Below the pieces are notes generated by a model. It was not told where the DNA came from, made no database searches, and saw only the letters and a list, made by a program, of their open reading frames with translations. A stretch of 64,000 nt of DNA from JACVRW01 sp963813495 (lineage in GTDB: Bacteria; Actinomycetota; Thermoleophilia; Solirubrobacterales; Thermoleophilaceae): contig CAWEZC010000004.1 in assembly GCA_963813495.1 (NCBI GenBank), positions 124,001 through 188,000 of the forward strand, in the 5' to 3' direction. The position numbers and the translations under genes were made by a program. Shown here piece after piece: positions 7,815 to 17,804 of the stretch; the first letter of the stretch is position 1, and every line of letters starts with the position of its first letter.

Positions 7815-9356
7815 TCAGCTCAGGTTCGACAGCGCGCTGCCCATGTCGCGCGCCGCGTCGAACAGTGGCTCGGGCCAGAGCCCGAACAGGAGCGTCAGGG
7901 CGGCGAAGACGATGGCCACGGCCGCCACCTCGGGCTGCGCGCGCGTGTCGGCTTCCGGCGACCAGCCCGACACCGTCTTGACCCGGCGCGGGGGAACGCT
8001 CGGCAGCTCGATCTCGTAGCGGCCCATCCACATGGCCGCGACCACACGCAGGTAGTAGGCCATCGAGATGACCGAGCCGATCACGATGGCGATGCCAAGC
8101 CAGGTGTAGTCGCCGTCCACGGCGGCGTCGATGAGGAAGAACTTGCCGATGAAGCCGGCCGTGGCGGGGAAGCCGGCCAGGGACAGCATTGCGATCGTCA
8201 TCGGCCAGGCCAGCCATGGATTGCTTTGCCCGAGGTTCTCGAACGAGGCGAGATCGTCGCCGCGCTCGGAGACGCGCTCGCGCGCCACCACCACCGCGAA
8301 GGCGGCCACGTTCATGATCAGGTAGGCGCCCAGATAGAAGGCGGTGGCCTCGAGGCCGAGCCGCGTCCCCACCACCACGCCGGCGAGCAGGTAGCCCGCC
8401 TGGGCGATGCTCGACCAGGCCAGCATCCGCTTGAGCGAGCGCTGGGCGATCGCCCCGACGTTGCCGATCACGATCGTGGTCGCGGCCAGTACGGCCAGGG
8501 CGGGCGCCCATTCGAGCTGGGCCAGGCCCAGCGCCTGATCGAACAGGCGAAGGAAGATCCCGAAGGCGGCGGCCTTGGTGGCCACGGCCATGAAGGTGGT
8601 GATCGGGGTGGGTGCGCCCTGATAGACGTCCGGGGTCCATTGGTGGAAGGGCGCGACGGACGCCTTGAAGGCCAGCCCGACCGTGGTCAGCGCGATGCCG
8701 GTGAGCAGCAGGGGATCGGTGGCCGACAGCTCGGGACCGCCGAGGGCCCGGGCGATCTGGCTGAACTGCATCGAGCCGGTGGCGCCGTAGATGAGCGCCA
8801 GGCCGTAGAGCAGCGTGGCTGAGCCGACGGAACCGATTACGAGGTACTTCAGCCCGGCCTCGAGCGACTCGCGCTTGCGCAGCTCGGTGGCACACAGGAC
8901 GTAGAGCGGAATCGACAACAGCTCGAGGCCGATGAACAACGTGATCAAATTCTCCGCCGAGACCAGCACCACCATGCCCGCGATCGAGCCCAGCAGCAGC
9001 GAGTAGTACTCGCCGTGGCCTGCCTCCCGCGGCGCGTTGGCCCGCAGCGACAGGACGACCGCCACCAGCCCGGCCACGTAGAAGAGGACCGAGATGCCCA
9101 GCGAGAGGGTGTCGATCGCGAGCGAGCCCTCCATGATCGGAGGCAGGTCGCCCGGCTCCCAGATCCAGATCGTGAGCCCGATCGCGGTGAGCAGGGCGAC
9201 CGCCGTGAGCGCGGGCACGACCGTGTTGCGGACAAACGAGGAGCGCAGCAGGCCGGCCATCAGCACGATCACCGAGCCGCCCACCAGCGCGAACAGCGGC
9301 GACAGCTCGCGGTAGTCGATCTCGGGGGCCTGGATCTGGGCGAGCAGGGTGCTCAT
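7815..9356 (-). CDS. nuoN: NADH-quinone oxidoreductase subunit N
   Basis: This 513-residue polytopic membrane protein is one of the three antiporter-like proton-pumping subunits of complex I. It contains the typical helix with VLCATELRKRESLEAGLKYL (conserved Glu and Lys) and the later helix with KASVAPFHQWTPDVYQGAP, both hallmarks of this fold. It is the last gene of the nuo operon and overlaps nuoM by 4 bases. Intact over the full family length. Confidence 0.95.
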   Translation of the reverse strand: MSTLLAQIQAPEIDYRELSPLFALVGGSVIVLMAGLLRSSFVRNTVVPALTAVALLTAIGLTIWIWEPGDLPPIMEGSLAIDTLSLGISVLFYVAGLVAVVLSLRANAPREAGHGEYYSLLLGSIAGMVVLVSAENLITLFIGLELLSIPLYVLCATELRKRESLEAGLKYLVIGSVGSATLLYGLALIYGATGSMQFSQIARALGGPELSATDPLLLTGIALTTVGLAFKASVAPFHQWTPDVYQGAPTPITTFMAVATKAAAFGIFLRLFDQALGLAQLEWAPALAVLAATTIVIGNVGAIAQRSLKRMLAWSSIAQAGYLLAGVVVGTRLGLEATAFYLGAYLIMNVAAFAVVVARERVSERGDDLASFENLGQSNPWLAWPMTIAMLSLAGFPATAGFIGKFFLIDAAVDGDYTWLGIAIVIGSVISMAYYLRVVAAMWMGRYEIELPSVPPRRVKTVSGWSPEADTRAQPEVAAVAIVFAALTLLFGLWPEPLFDAARDMGSALSNLS

Positions 9357-10888
9357 GGCCCGGGATCCCCTACCCGCGCGGCGCGCAGCTCCTGGCGTTT
9401 CTCAGCGCGGGCCTGCACGTCGGCCACCGCCCGCGCCGGCGCGATGCGCTCGACCGTCGCCCGCTCGGTGCGCTGGACCACGAAGTTGGGGTAGACCCCG
9501 AGCGCGATGATCACGGCCACGAAAGGCACGATCGTCGCCAGGTCGAGCGCGCCGATGTCACGCGACTCCACCTTCGGCCCCTCGCGTCCGTGCATCGTGC
9601 GCTGGAACACGCGGATCATGTAGACCGCCGCCAGCACCACTCCCACGCTCGCCACCAGGCCGTAGACCAGCTTGTCCTCGAAGGTCCCGAAGAGCACGAG
9701 CAGCTCACCCACGAAGTTGGCCGACCCGGGCATGGCCAGGGTGGCGAAGCTGATGATCAGGAACAGGGCAGCGAGCACGGGTGCCCGGTAGGCCATGCCG
9801 CCGAGCTGCGACAACGACTGGCTGCCCTCGGCGCGCATGGCGATCACCCCGATGATCAGAAACAGCGGGACGACGACGAGCCCGTGGTTGAGCATCTGGA
9901 GCACCGCTCCCTGGGCGCCCTTGTCGTCGAAGGCGAAGATCCCCAGCACGATGAAGCCGAGCTGGGCGATCGAGGAGTACGCCACCACCAGCCTCACGTT
10001 GTCCTGCGAGAAGGCGAGGATCGAGCCGTACAGGATCGAGAAGACGGCGATGATGATGAACAGCTCCTGCCAGTGCTGGGAGCCCTCGGGCATCACCGGC
10101 AGCACGATGCGCAGGAAGCCGTAGACGCCGACCTTGGACAGCACCGCCGAGAGCAGGGCGAGCACCGGGATCGACGTCGAGCGGTAGGTGGCCGGGACCC
10201 AGCCGTGCAGCGGGAACAGCGGCGCCTTGACGAAGAAGGCGAGCGCGAACAGCAAGACGATCCACTGCTGGGTTCCCTCGGACACCGAGCGCGCCTCCAG
10301 CACCGCCAGCGAGAACGACAGCTCGCCGCCGTCGGGCGTGGACAGGACGCCGAGTGCGATCGCCGCCGCCAGCATCAGCAGGGAGCCGGCCAGCGTGTAG
10401 ATCACGAACATCGTGGTCGCGCGGACGCGGTCGCCGCTCCCCCAGCCGCCGATCAGGAAGTAGAAGGGCACGAGCATCAGGTCGAAGAACACGATGAACA
10501 GCGCCAGGTCCTGAGCCAGGAAGGCGCCCAGCACCGCGGTCTCGGCGAGTGCGAGATGGAAGAAGAACAGCCGCGGGCGTTCGTGCTCGCGGAAGGCGGC
10601 CACGAGTGTGCAGGGCAGCCAGGCCAGAGCCGTGAGCAGCAGCATGAACAGGTTGAGCCCGTCGACGCCGAGCTGATAGCGGATGCCGAGTTGCGGGATC
10701 CACTCGTCGTTGGTCACGTACTGCAGGCCGGCGCCGCGGTCGAAGTCGGCCAGCACGACGATCAGGTAGGCGAGCACGGCCGCGCTGCCCGCGAGCGCCG
10801 CCCAGCGGGCCATGCCGCGCGGCAGCAGCGCCCCGACCAGGCCCGCGATCAGCGGCAGGAACAGGATGATCGACAGGTGGATGGTCAC
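9353..10888 (-). CDS. nuoM: NADH-quinone oxidoreductase subunit M
   Basis: This 511-residue antiporter-like subunit of complex I spans the membrane about 14 times. Visible family marks are the Glu-bearing helix HLALAETAVLGAF with LMLVPFYFLIGGWG behind it, the lysine helix VKAPLFPLHGWVP, and SSIAQLGFIVLG. It overlaps nuoL upstream and nuoN downstream by 4 bases each, so the three pump subunits are translationally coupled. Confidence 0.95.
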   Translation of the reverse strand: MTIHLSIILFLPLIAGLVGALLPRGMARWAALAGSAAVLAYLIVVLADFDRGAGLQYVTNDEWIPQLGIRYQLGVDGLNLFMLLLTALAWLPCTLVAAFREHERPRLFFFHLALAETAVLGAFLAQDLALFIVFFDLMLVPFYFLIGGWGSGDRVRATTMFVIYTLAGSLLMLAAAIALGVLSTPDGGELSFSLAVLEARSVSEGTQQWIVLLFALAFFVKAPLFPLHGWVPATYRSTSIPVLALLSAVLSKVGVYGFLRIVLPVMPEGSQHWQELFIIIAVFSILYGSILAFSQDNVRLVVAYSSIAQLGFIVLGIFAFDDKGAQGAVLQMLNHGLVVVPLFLIIGVIAMRAEGSQSLSQLGGMAYRAPVLAALFLIISFATLAMPGSANFVGELLVLFGTFEDKLVYGLVASVGVVLAAVYMIRVFQRTMHGREGPKVESRDIGALDLATIVPFVAVIIALGVYPNFVVQRTERATVERIAPARAVADVQARAEKRQELRAARVGDPGP

Positions 10889-12894
10889 GTGCTTGCGATC
10901 AGGAAGTAGAGGAGCACGATCGCCGCTCCGAAGAGCAGCAGCAGCGCGTAGGCGCGCAGGTAGCCGGTCTGGATGGCGCGGGCGAGCGAGGTCCCGGCCC
11001 GCACCGCGCCGGTGGCCCCGCCGACGATGAAGCCCTGCACGAAGTCCGTCTCGATCACGCGGCGCCCGAACGACCCGAGGCTGGACATCGGCCGCACGAA
11101 GACGGCGTCATAGAGCTCGTCGAAGTACCACTTGTGCTCGAGGAAGTCGTGCAGCCGGCGGTAGCGGTCGCGAAGCTGCAGGGTGATCCCGCGGCGCCGG
11201 ATGAAGAAGACGTAGGCGAGGAAGATCGAGGCCACCGAGATGATGCCCCCGGCCGCGAGGCCGACCCATTCCGCGCCGACGCTCGGGCTGTCGTCGATGT
11301 AGCGCGAGCTCTCGAAGGTCGGCTCCAGGAAGTGCTCGAGCGTGTCGGTCACGCCCGGGATCCCGACCACGCCGGCCACGATCGCCAGCACGGCGAGCGG
11401 AGCCATCGCGAACTTCATCGGCCAGGCCTGCTCCGCCACGTGGTGCTCCGGGCCGGGAAAGCCGACGTCCGTGTCCTCGGGCTCGCCCGTGGCCGGGTTC
11501 AGCGGCTCGCCGTGCGCCAGGTGCCCGCCCTCCAGCTCACGCGCCTCGGGCACCGCGTCGCCGTAGAAGACGCGGAAGACCATCCGGAACGCGTAGAAGG
11601 CCGTGATCCCCGCGGCGAGGTAGCCCGCCACGGCCAGCACCACGAAGCCGCCGCCGCGGTTGAGCGTGTAGGCCAGGATCTCGTCCTTGGAGAAGAAGCC
11701 CGAGGTGAACGGAAAGGCGGCCAGGGCCAGGGCTCCGGCCACGAAGGTGATGAACGTGAACGGCATCGCTCTGCGGAAGCCGCCCATCCGGTCCATGTCC
11801 TGGATCCCCGCCATCGCGCCGATGACCGACCCGGCGGCCATGAACAGCAACGCCTTGAAGAAGGCGTGGGTCATCAGATGGAAGAGCCCCGCGCCGTAGG
11901 CCGCCACCGATACGCCCAGGACCATGTAGCCGATCTGTGACATCGTCGAGTAGGCGATGACACGCTTCAGGTCGGTGACCACCAGGGCGATCGAGGCCGC
12001 GAAGACCAGCGTCGCGGTGCCGATAACCGCGCTGATGTCGGCGGCGGTGGGGGCCAGCTCGAACAACGGGAAGGTTCGAGCGATCAGGTAGACGCCGGCC
12101 GTGACCATCGTCGCGGCGTGGATGAGGGCCGACACCGGCGTGGGGCCCTCCATGGCGTCCGGCAGCCAGGTGTGCAGCGGCAGCTGCGCCGACTTGGCGA
12201 AGGCCCCCACGAGGATCAGCAGGCAGGCAGCCACCAGCACGCCGTCGTTCTGCGAGAAGACCTCCGGCGCGCGCTCGAACACGGCCAGGTACTCGAGCTG
12301 TCCGGTCTCGTTGAGCAGCAGGAAGGTGGCCACCACCAAGCCCACGTCGCCGATCACGTTCATCACGAACGCCTTGATCCCGGCGTAGGTGGCGGTGTCG
12401 CGCCGGTACCAGAACGAGATCAGCAGGTAGGACGCCGCTCCGACGAAGGCCCAGCCCACGATCAGCAGGATGAAGTTGCCGGCCAGGACCAGCAGCAGCA
12501 TCGAAAAGACGAAGTAGTTGAGATAGGCGAAGAAGCGGGTGTAGCCGCGGTCGCCGCCCATGTAGGCCACCGAGTAGACGTGGATCAGGAAGGACACGCC
12601 ACTCACCACGAGGCACATGAACACCGACAGCGGGTCGATCAGTATCGAGAACTGGACGTCGAGGTCCGCGGTGGCGGCGTAGGTCCAGGCGCTGTCGACG
12701 AGATGACGCTCCTCGGCCGGGAGGTCCTGCATCTTCACCAGCGCGCCGATCGAGGCTGCGAACGAGCCGAGGATGGCCGCGCTGGCGATCCAGCCCGGCG
12801 CGCGCCCCGGCAGGAGGCGCCAGCCCAGCGAGATCACCACGAGCCCCACCAGCGGGAAGACGAGTACGAGCCAGCCGAAGTCGGTGGCGCTCAC
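10885..12894 (-). CDS. nuoL: NADH-quinone oxidoreductase subunit L
   Basis: This 669-residue protein is the distal pump subunit of complex I, with the antiporter core and the C-terminal extension that forms the lateral helix. Family marks include KSAQLPLHTWLPDAMEGPTP with SALIHAATMVTAGVYL directly after it, and YSTMSQIGYMVLG. The region at about residues 445-475, with GHLAHGEPLNPATG, is a soluble loop common in actinobacterial NuoL. It overlaps nuoK and nuoM by 4 bases each. Confidence 0.95.
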   Translation of the reverse strand: MSATDFGWLVLVFPLVGLVVISLGWRLLPGRAPGWIASAAILGSFAASIGALVKMQDLPAEERHLVDSAWTYAATADLDVQFSILIDPLSVFMCLVVSGVSFLIHVYSVAYMGGDRGYTRFFAYLNYFVFSMLLLVLAGNFILLIVGWAFVGAASYLLISFWYRRDTATYAGIKAFVMNVIGDVGLVVATFLLLNETGQLEYLAVFERAPEVFSQNDGVLVAACLLILVGAFAKSAQLPLHTWLPDAMEGPTPVSALIHAATMVTAGVYLIARTFPLFELAPTAADISAVIGTATLVFAASIALVVTDLKRVIAYSTMSQIGYMVLGVSVAAYGAGLFHLMTHAFFKALLFMAAGSVIGAMAGIQDMDRMGGFRRAMPFTFITFVAGALALAAFPFTSGFFSKDEILAYTLNRGGGFVVLAVAGYLAAGITAFYAFRMVFRVFYGDAVPEARELEGGHLAHGEPLNPATGEPEDTDVGFPGPEHHVAEQAWPMKFAMAPLAVLAIVAGVVGIPGVTDTLEHFLEPTFESSRYIDDSPSVGAEWVGLAAGGIISVASIFLAYVFFIRRRGITLQLRDRYRRLHDFLEHKWYFDELYDAVFVRPMSSLGSFGRRVIETDFVQGFIVGGATGAVRAGTSLARAIQTGYLRAYALLLLFGAAIVLLYFLIAST

Positions 12895-13190
12895 CCGCGC
12901 AGCTCCGACATCTCGTCCACGTCGATGGGCAGCCGGTTGCGGTACATCGCGACGATGATTCCCAGCCCGATCACCACCTCACAGGCGGCGATCACCATCA
13001 CGATCAGGGCGAAGACCTGCCCGTCCTCCTCCCCGTGCATGCGCGAGAAGGCGATCAGGGCGAGGTTGCCCGCGTTCAGCATCAGCTCCAGGCAGAGCAG
13101 GACCACCAGCGGGTTGCGCCGGGTGAGCACGCCTGCGGCGCCGATCACGAAGATGAACGCAGAGAGGACGAGGAACCAGACGATGTCCAT
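12891..13190 (-). CDS. nuoK: NADH-quinone oxidoreductase subunit K
   Basis: This 99-residue, three-helix membrane subunit of complex I shows the conserved glutamates of the family in LCLELMLNAGNL (TM2) and VIAACEVVIGLGI (TM3), which are part of the proton path. The stop overlaps the nuoL start by 4 bases, and it begins directly after the nuoJ stop. Confidence 0.95.
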   Translation of the reverse strand: MDIVWFLVLSAFIFVIGAAGVLTRRNPLVVLLCLELMLNAGNLALIAFSRMHGEEDGQVFALIVMVIAACEVVIGLGIIVAMYRNRLPIDVDEMSELRG

Positions 13191-13772
13191 CTAGACGCGC
13201 ACCTCGACCGTCTCGGTGCCCGCGTCACGGGGCGGAGGGCCGGCCGCGCCGTCGTCCTCGATGCCGCGCCGGCGCCGCGCCAGCACCACGGCCCCGACCG
13301 CGGCCACCAGCAGGAGGAAGGAGGCGGCCTCGAAGGCCACCAGCCAGCGGGTCAGGAGCAGCTCGCCGATCTCGCCGGGCGAGCCGAACAGGTTCCCGAC
13401 GTCGGCTCCGCGGGTGTTGAGCGCTTTCAGCCCGGAGGCGATGAAGGCGATGCACAGCTCGATGCCCACGGCCGCGGCGAACAGCGGGCCGAACGTGTTG
13501 ATCAGCCCGCCCTCGGGGCGCAGCGGCTCGTCGGAGCCGCCGATGTAGGCCACCACGAACAGGTAGAGCACCATCACCGCGCCGGCGTAGACCACCACCT
13601 GACCGGCGGCGAGGAACTCGGCCTGGAGCAGCAGGAAGAGCACGGCGAGAGCCACCAGGTGGACCACGAGGGCCAGCACCGAGTAGAACGGATTGCGCAG
13701 CCAGACCACACCCAGGGCGCCGGCCAGCGCGCCGATTGCGGCGATGAAGAACAGGACCTGCTCGAACCACAT
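13191..13772 (-). CDS. nuoJ: NADH-quinone oxidoreductase subunit J
   Basis: This 193-residue polytopic subunit of the complex I membrane arm shows the typical YAGAVMVLYLFVV stretch of TM3, where the conserved pi-bulge lies. Its C-terminus (ARRRRGIEDDG and onward) is a charged cytosolic tail. It sits between nuoI (10-bp gap) and nuoK (no gap). Confidence 0.94.
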   Translation of the reverse strand: MWFEQVLFFIAAIGALAGALGVVWLRNPFYSVLALVVHLVALAVLFLLLQAEFLAAGQVVVYAGAVMVLYLFVVAYIGGSDEPLRPEGGLINTFGPLFAAAVGIELCIAFIASGLKALNTRGADVGNLFGSPGEIGELLLTRWLVAFEAASFLLLVAAVGAVVLARRRRGIEDDGAAGPPPRDAGTETVEVRV

Positions 13773-13782
13773 GGGCGGGGTT

Positions 13783-14316
13783 CTACTCGCCCTCGCGCCT
13801 CAACGGAGTGTGCTCAGGCGGATCGGCCAGCAGCATCTCCTTGGTGAAGATGAGGTCCGAGCGGTGGTAGTCGGCGAGCTCGTAGTCGTTGCCCATCGTG
13901 ATCGCATCGAAGGGGCAGGCCACCTCGCAGTAACCGCAGAAGATGCAGCGCGACATGTTGATCTCGTAGACCGCGGCATAGCGCTCGCCGGCCGAGACCT
14001 GCTCCTCGGGGGTGTTCTCGGCCGCCACCACGCGGATGCACTTGGCCGGACAGGCCGCGGCGCAGAGCGAGCAGCCCACGCACTTCTCGAGCCCGGTGTC
14101 CTCGAAACGGTGCAGTTTGTGCCGTCCGCGAAAACGCGGGTAAACCGGCGTCTTCTCCTCCGGGTACTGGATCACGTGATGGCCCTCGGCCACCCGCCCG
14201 AGGGTCGTCTTGAGCCCACGCAGGGTCTCACCGAACACGCGGTACACGGCGCCCGCCCCCCCCGGCTCGGGCCCTCGTTCGACCGGCTGCGCGGCGCTCT
14301 TCCAGTCAGTTGCCAT
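13783..14316 (-). CDS. nuoI: NADH-quinone oxidoreductase subunit I (8Fe ferredoxin)
   Basis: This 177-residue peripheral subunit of complex I holds two [4Fe-4S] clusters (N6a and N6b). The two cysteine sets read CVGCSLCAAACP and CIFCGYCEVACP. The N-terminal 50 residues carry the amphipathic segment that docks on the membrane arm. It starts 19 bp after nuoH. Confidence 0.95.
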   Translation of the reverse strand: MATDWKSAAQPVERGPEPGGAGAVYRVFGETLRGLKTTLGRVAEGHHVIQYPEEKTPVYPRFRGRHKLHRFEDTGLEKCVGCSLCAAACPAKCIRVVAAENTPEEQVSAGERYAAVYEINMSRCIFCGYCEVACPFDAITMGNDYELADYHRSDLIFTKEMLLADPPEHTPLRREGE

Positions 14317-14335
14317 CAGTTCGTCGCCATCCCTC

Positions 14336-15331
14336 TCACGTCACTACCAGGACGATTGCGGTTGCAAGCACGTTCAGGGTGGCCAGCGGCAGCAGGATCT
14401 TCCAGCCGAACGACATCAGCTGGTCGTAGCGCAGCCGCGGGAGCGAGGCACGCACCCAGATGAAGAACAGAGCCCCGCCGATGATCTTGAGCAGCATCCA
14501 CAGCGGGGCGAGCTCGATCGGCCCGGGGCCATGCCAGCCACCCAGGAAGCAGGCGGAGGCGATGGCCGAGATCACGAGCACCTCCATGTACTCGGCCATG
14601 AAGAAGGAGCCGAACCGCATCCCGCCGAACTCGGTGTTGTAGCCGCCGACGATCTCGGCATCACCCTCGGGCAGGTCGAACGGCGCCCGCGCGGTCTCGG
14701 CAAAGCCGGCCACCATGAAGATCAGGAAGCCCACGAACTGCGGGACGATGAACCACATGCCGTCCTGGGCCTCGACGATCTGAACGAGCGAGAGCGAGCC
14801 GGTGGTCATCACCACGCCGAGCAGGGACAGGCCGAGCGCGACCTCGTAGGAGATCAGCTGTGCGGCGGCGCGCATGGCGCCGAGAAACGAGTACTTGGAC
14901 CCCGACGACCAGCCGCCCAGCATCAGCCCGTAGAAGGCCAGTGAGCCGAAGGCGAGGAAATAGAGCAGCCCGATCGAGACGTCCATGCCGTAGAGGCCGA
15001 AGTCACCGCCCCAGGCGTTGAAGGGACCGAACGGGATCAGCACCATCGTCGCGATGGCGGTGACCACGGAGATCACCGGGGCGATCGCCATCATCCAGGG
15101 CACGGCCGTGGCCGGGGTGAAGGCCTCCTTGGAGAGCAGCTTGAGCACGTCGGCGATCGGCTGCATCGCGCCCCAGGGGCCCACGCGGTTGGGGCCGATG
15201 CGCGATTGGAAGCGCCCCAGGATCTTGCGCTCGCCGAGGAGGATGAGCGGCACCAGCTGCAGGAAGACGGCGAAGATCACGATCGACTTGACGATCAGGA
15301 CCAGGGTGGACTCGAGCGGAGCCTCGGCCAT
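14336..15331 (-). CDS. nuoH: NADH-quinone oxidoreductase subunit H
   Basis: This 331-residue membrane subunit lines the quinone chamber of complex I. Family marks are GERKILGRFQSRIGPNRVGP near the N-terminus and RAPFDLPEGDAEIVGGYNTE in the loop that faces the quinone. The start ATG shares one base with the nuoG stop (TGATG on the minus strand). Confidence 0.95.
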   Translation of the reverse strand: MAEAPLESTLVLIVKSIVIFAVFLQLVPLILLGERKILGRFQSRIGPNRVGPWGAMQPIADVLKLLSKEAFTPATAVPWMMAIAPVISVVTAIATMVLIPFGPFNAWGGDFGLYGMDVSIGLLYFLAFGSLAFYGLMLGGWSSGSKYSFLGAMRAAAQLISYEVALGLSLLGVVMTTGSLSLVQIVEAQDGMWFIVPQFVGFLIFMVAGFAETARAPFDLPEGDAEIVGGYNTEFGGMRFGSFFMAEYMEVLVISAIASACFLGGWHGPGPIELAPLWMLLKIIGGALFFIWVRASLPRLRYDQLMSFGWKILLPLATLNVLATAIVLVVT

Positions 15332-17784
15332 CAGACCACAGCCGCCCGGGAGGACGACGACCTGACCTCGACCTCCCCGTCGGCGAGCTCGACGCCGGAG
15401 ACGAACACGGCGCCGCGGGGCACGCCGGTGCGGACCGCCACGATCACCGTGACCCGCTCACCGCCGGCGTTGAGCTCGACCTCGTCGGCTTCGGCCACGC
15501 CCAGCTCCCGCGCGTCTTCCGGGGACAGCTGGGCGGTGCCGGCGCCGGCCAGGAACTGCAGCGAGGGCGAGTGCTCGATCTCCGGTCCGCTCCACAGCGT
15601 CGGCGCGCGGGTTACGCGCAGACCGTCCGCGGCGGCCGGCGCGTCGGCCAGCGGAGCGTCAGAGACCTCCTCCGCCGTGAGCGTGGAAGCCGCCTCGCGG
15701 TCCTGCCAGCGGATTCCCTGCCCTCCGATCTCGTCGAGCGTCACGCCTCCGTAGAAGGGGACGGCGCCGCTCACCAGCTCGGTCACGTGCGGCAGGGTGA
15801 GGACGCCCAGGCCGGCGCCGCTGCGCTCGCAGAGCTCCGCCAGCACGTGCCAGCCCGCGCGCACCTCGCCGGCGCGCCCCAGTGCCTGGCGCACGCGCTG
15901 CAGGCGCCCGTCGGGATGGGTGACGCTGCCCTCCTTCTCCGCGTAGACCTCGGCGGGGAAAACGATGTCGGCGTGATCGGCCAGGCTGTCGTCAAGGAAG
16001 TGCGCGAAGGCGATCACCGCGGTCGCGCTCGCGAGGACGTCGCCGGACAGCCCGGCCTCGTAGAGCAGCAGCGCTCCCGCGCCGCCCGCGTCGTCCTCGG
16101 CCGGCGCATCGGCCAGGCCGGGAAGCAGCCCCTGGGCACAGCCCACCTCGCGCAGCCCGCGGCCGTTGGTGGCCTCCGGGATCCCGATCAGCCCGGACTC
16201 CTTCTTGCCGTCGATCCCGAGCGCACCGGCCATGGCGAGCAGCGCCTCGGCGGCGTTGGCGCCGCGCCCGCCGGCGATGACCCGCTCGCCCCAGATCACC
16301 ACGACGTCGGTGGCGGCGGCCAGCACGTCGGCGGCCGCCCGCACCGCGGCGCCGGCGTCGCCGTTGCCCGACGGCTGCCCCGGGCGAAAGCCGCTCGTGG
16401 CTCGCGCCCGTGAGGCCAGCCCGCTGACGTCGGCACCCGGAGAGCGCGAAGAGCCGAGCGCCGCGGCCAGAGCGCCCAACGCCGCCTCGGCGCCCCCGGG
16501 CGGGAAGCGCAGGGCCGCGGCGGAGTTGGCGTCGAGACTGGAGGGCCGGCTCGAGACCACCACCACCTGTGCGCGGTTGCGCCGGGCCGCCTTGCGCACG
16601 CGCAGGTCGAGGATCGGGGCCTCGTCCACGAGCTCGGTGTCGAGCACGAGGATCGCGCCGGCGTGGTCGATGTCGGAGACCCGCGCGGACAGGTCGGGGC
16701 GGGCCAGCGTGCGGGCCAGCCGCCCGGAGGCGGAGACCCCACCGCCGACGCGCTGCGAGCCGAGGCCGGCGCGCAGCAGGTGCTGGACGAGAAAGCCCTC
16801 CTCGTTGGTGGCCATTCCGCCGACATGGGCCCTGGCGCGCGCCCCGGACTTCTCGAATGCCGCCGACGCGTCGGAGAGCGCGCGCTCCCAAGAGACCTCA
16901 CGCAGGTAGCCGCCGTCACGGACAAGCGGAGCGGTGATGCGCCGGGGAGAGGAGAAGGCCTGGTAGGCGAAGCGGCCCTTGTCGCACAGCCAGCCGTCAT
17001 CGACCTCCTCGTTGTCGCGCGCGAGCACGCGCACGACCTTCGCGTCGTCGCGGATGGTCAGCTTGACGTTGCACTGAGAGGGACAGAGGGTGCAGATCGA
17101 GCCCGAGTCCTCGATGTCCCAGGGCCGGGCCCGGAAGCGGTAGGCCTGGGAGGTCAGCGCCCCCACCGGGCAGAGCTCGATGATGTTGCCGGTGAAGGGG
17201 GCCACGTAGGGACGGCCGTCGTGGGTGCCCACGAAGGTGTGGTCGCCGCGGTCGAGGAACACGAGCTGGTAGTCCTCGGCCACCTCCTGCGAGAAGCGCA
17301 CGCAGCGGTAACAGAGGATGCAGCGCTCCCGGTCGATGGCGATCAGCGGCGACAGCTCGAGCGGCTTCTTGAAATGCCGCTTGGGCTCGATGTAGCGCGA
17401 GCGGCCTGCTCCCCAGCCGTACGAGATGTCCTGCAATGGGCACTCGCCGCCCTTGTCGCACACCGGGCAGTCGAGCGGGTGGTTGACCAGCAGGAACTCG
17501 ACCACGGCGTTCTGGGCGTGCTTGACGCGGTCCGAGGTCGTGTTCACGACCATGCCGTCGCGCACGGGAGTCGAGCACGAGGTCTGGAGCTTGGGAATGC
17601 CCTCGATCTCCACCAGGCACATGCGGCAGGCGCCGACGGGCTGGCCGAGCTTGGGCTCGTAACAGAAGTAGGGGATCTCGACGTCGCCGTGCTTGGCGGC
17701 GTCGACGAGCATCGTGCCCTCCTCGGCACGCACCTCGCGACCGTCGATCTCGAAGGTGATCCAGGTTTTCTCGGGGCGGGCCAT
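15331..17784 (-). CDS. nuoG: NADH-quinone oxidoreductase subunit G
   Basis: This 817-residue iron-sulfur subunit of the complex I peripheral arm begins with a [2Fe-2S] ferredoxin domain (YFCYEP, GACRMC, TSCSTP), then HPLDCPVCDKGGECPLQD, the [4Fe-4S] set CILCYRCVRF with ELCPVGALTS, and the set CTLCPSQCNV with WLCDKGRF. The rest is a molybdopterin-oxidoreductase-like domain, which in complex I carries no molybdenum. The C-terminal 100 residues include the small domain with ELGVAEADEVEL. It starts 20 bp after nuoF. Confidence 0.95.
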   Translation of the reverse strand: MARPEKTWITFEIDGREVRAEEGTMLVDAAKHGDVEIPYFCYEPKLGQPVGACRMCLVEIEGIPKLQTSCSTPVRDGMVVNTTSDRVKHAQNAVVEFLLVNHPLDCPVCDKGGECPLQDISYGWGAGRSRYIEPKRHFKKPLELSPLIAIDRERCILCYRCVRFSQEVAEDYQLVFLDRGDHTFVGTHDGRPYVAPFTGNIIELCPVGALTSQAYRFRARPWDIEDSGSICTLCPSQCNVKLTIRDDAKVVRVLARDNEEVDDGWLCDKGRFAYQAFSSPRRITAPLVRDGGYLREVSWERALSDASAAFEKSGARARAHVGGMATNEEGFLVQHLLRAGLGSQRVGGGVSASGRLARTLARPDLSARVSDIDHAGAILVLDTELVDEAPILDLRVRKAARRNRAQVVVVSSRPSSLDANSAAALRFPPGGAEAALGALAAALGSSRSPGADVSGLASRARATSGFRPGQPSGNGDAGAAVRAAADVLAAATDVVVIWGERVIAGGRGANAAEALLAMAGALGIDGKKESGLIGIPEATNGRGLREVGCAQGLLPGLADAPAEDDAGGAGALLLYEAGLSGDVLASATAVIAFAHFLDDSLADHADIVFPAEVYAEKEGSVTHPDGRLQRVRQALGRAGEVRAGWHVLAELCERSGAGLGVLTLPHVTELVSGAVPFYGGVTLDEIGGQGIRWQDREAASTLTAEEVSDAPLADAPAAADGLRVTRAPTLWSGPEIEHSPSLQFLAGAGTAQLSPEDARELGVAEADEVELNAGGERVTVIVAVRTGVPRGAVFVSGVELADGEVEVRSSSSRAAVV

Positions 17785-17804
17785 CGGCTACTGGATGACC
17801 GCCG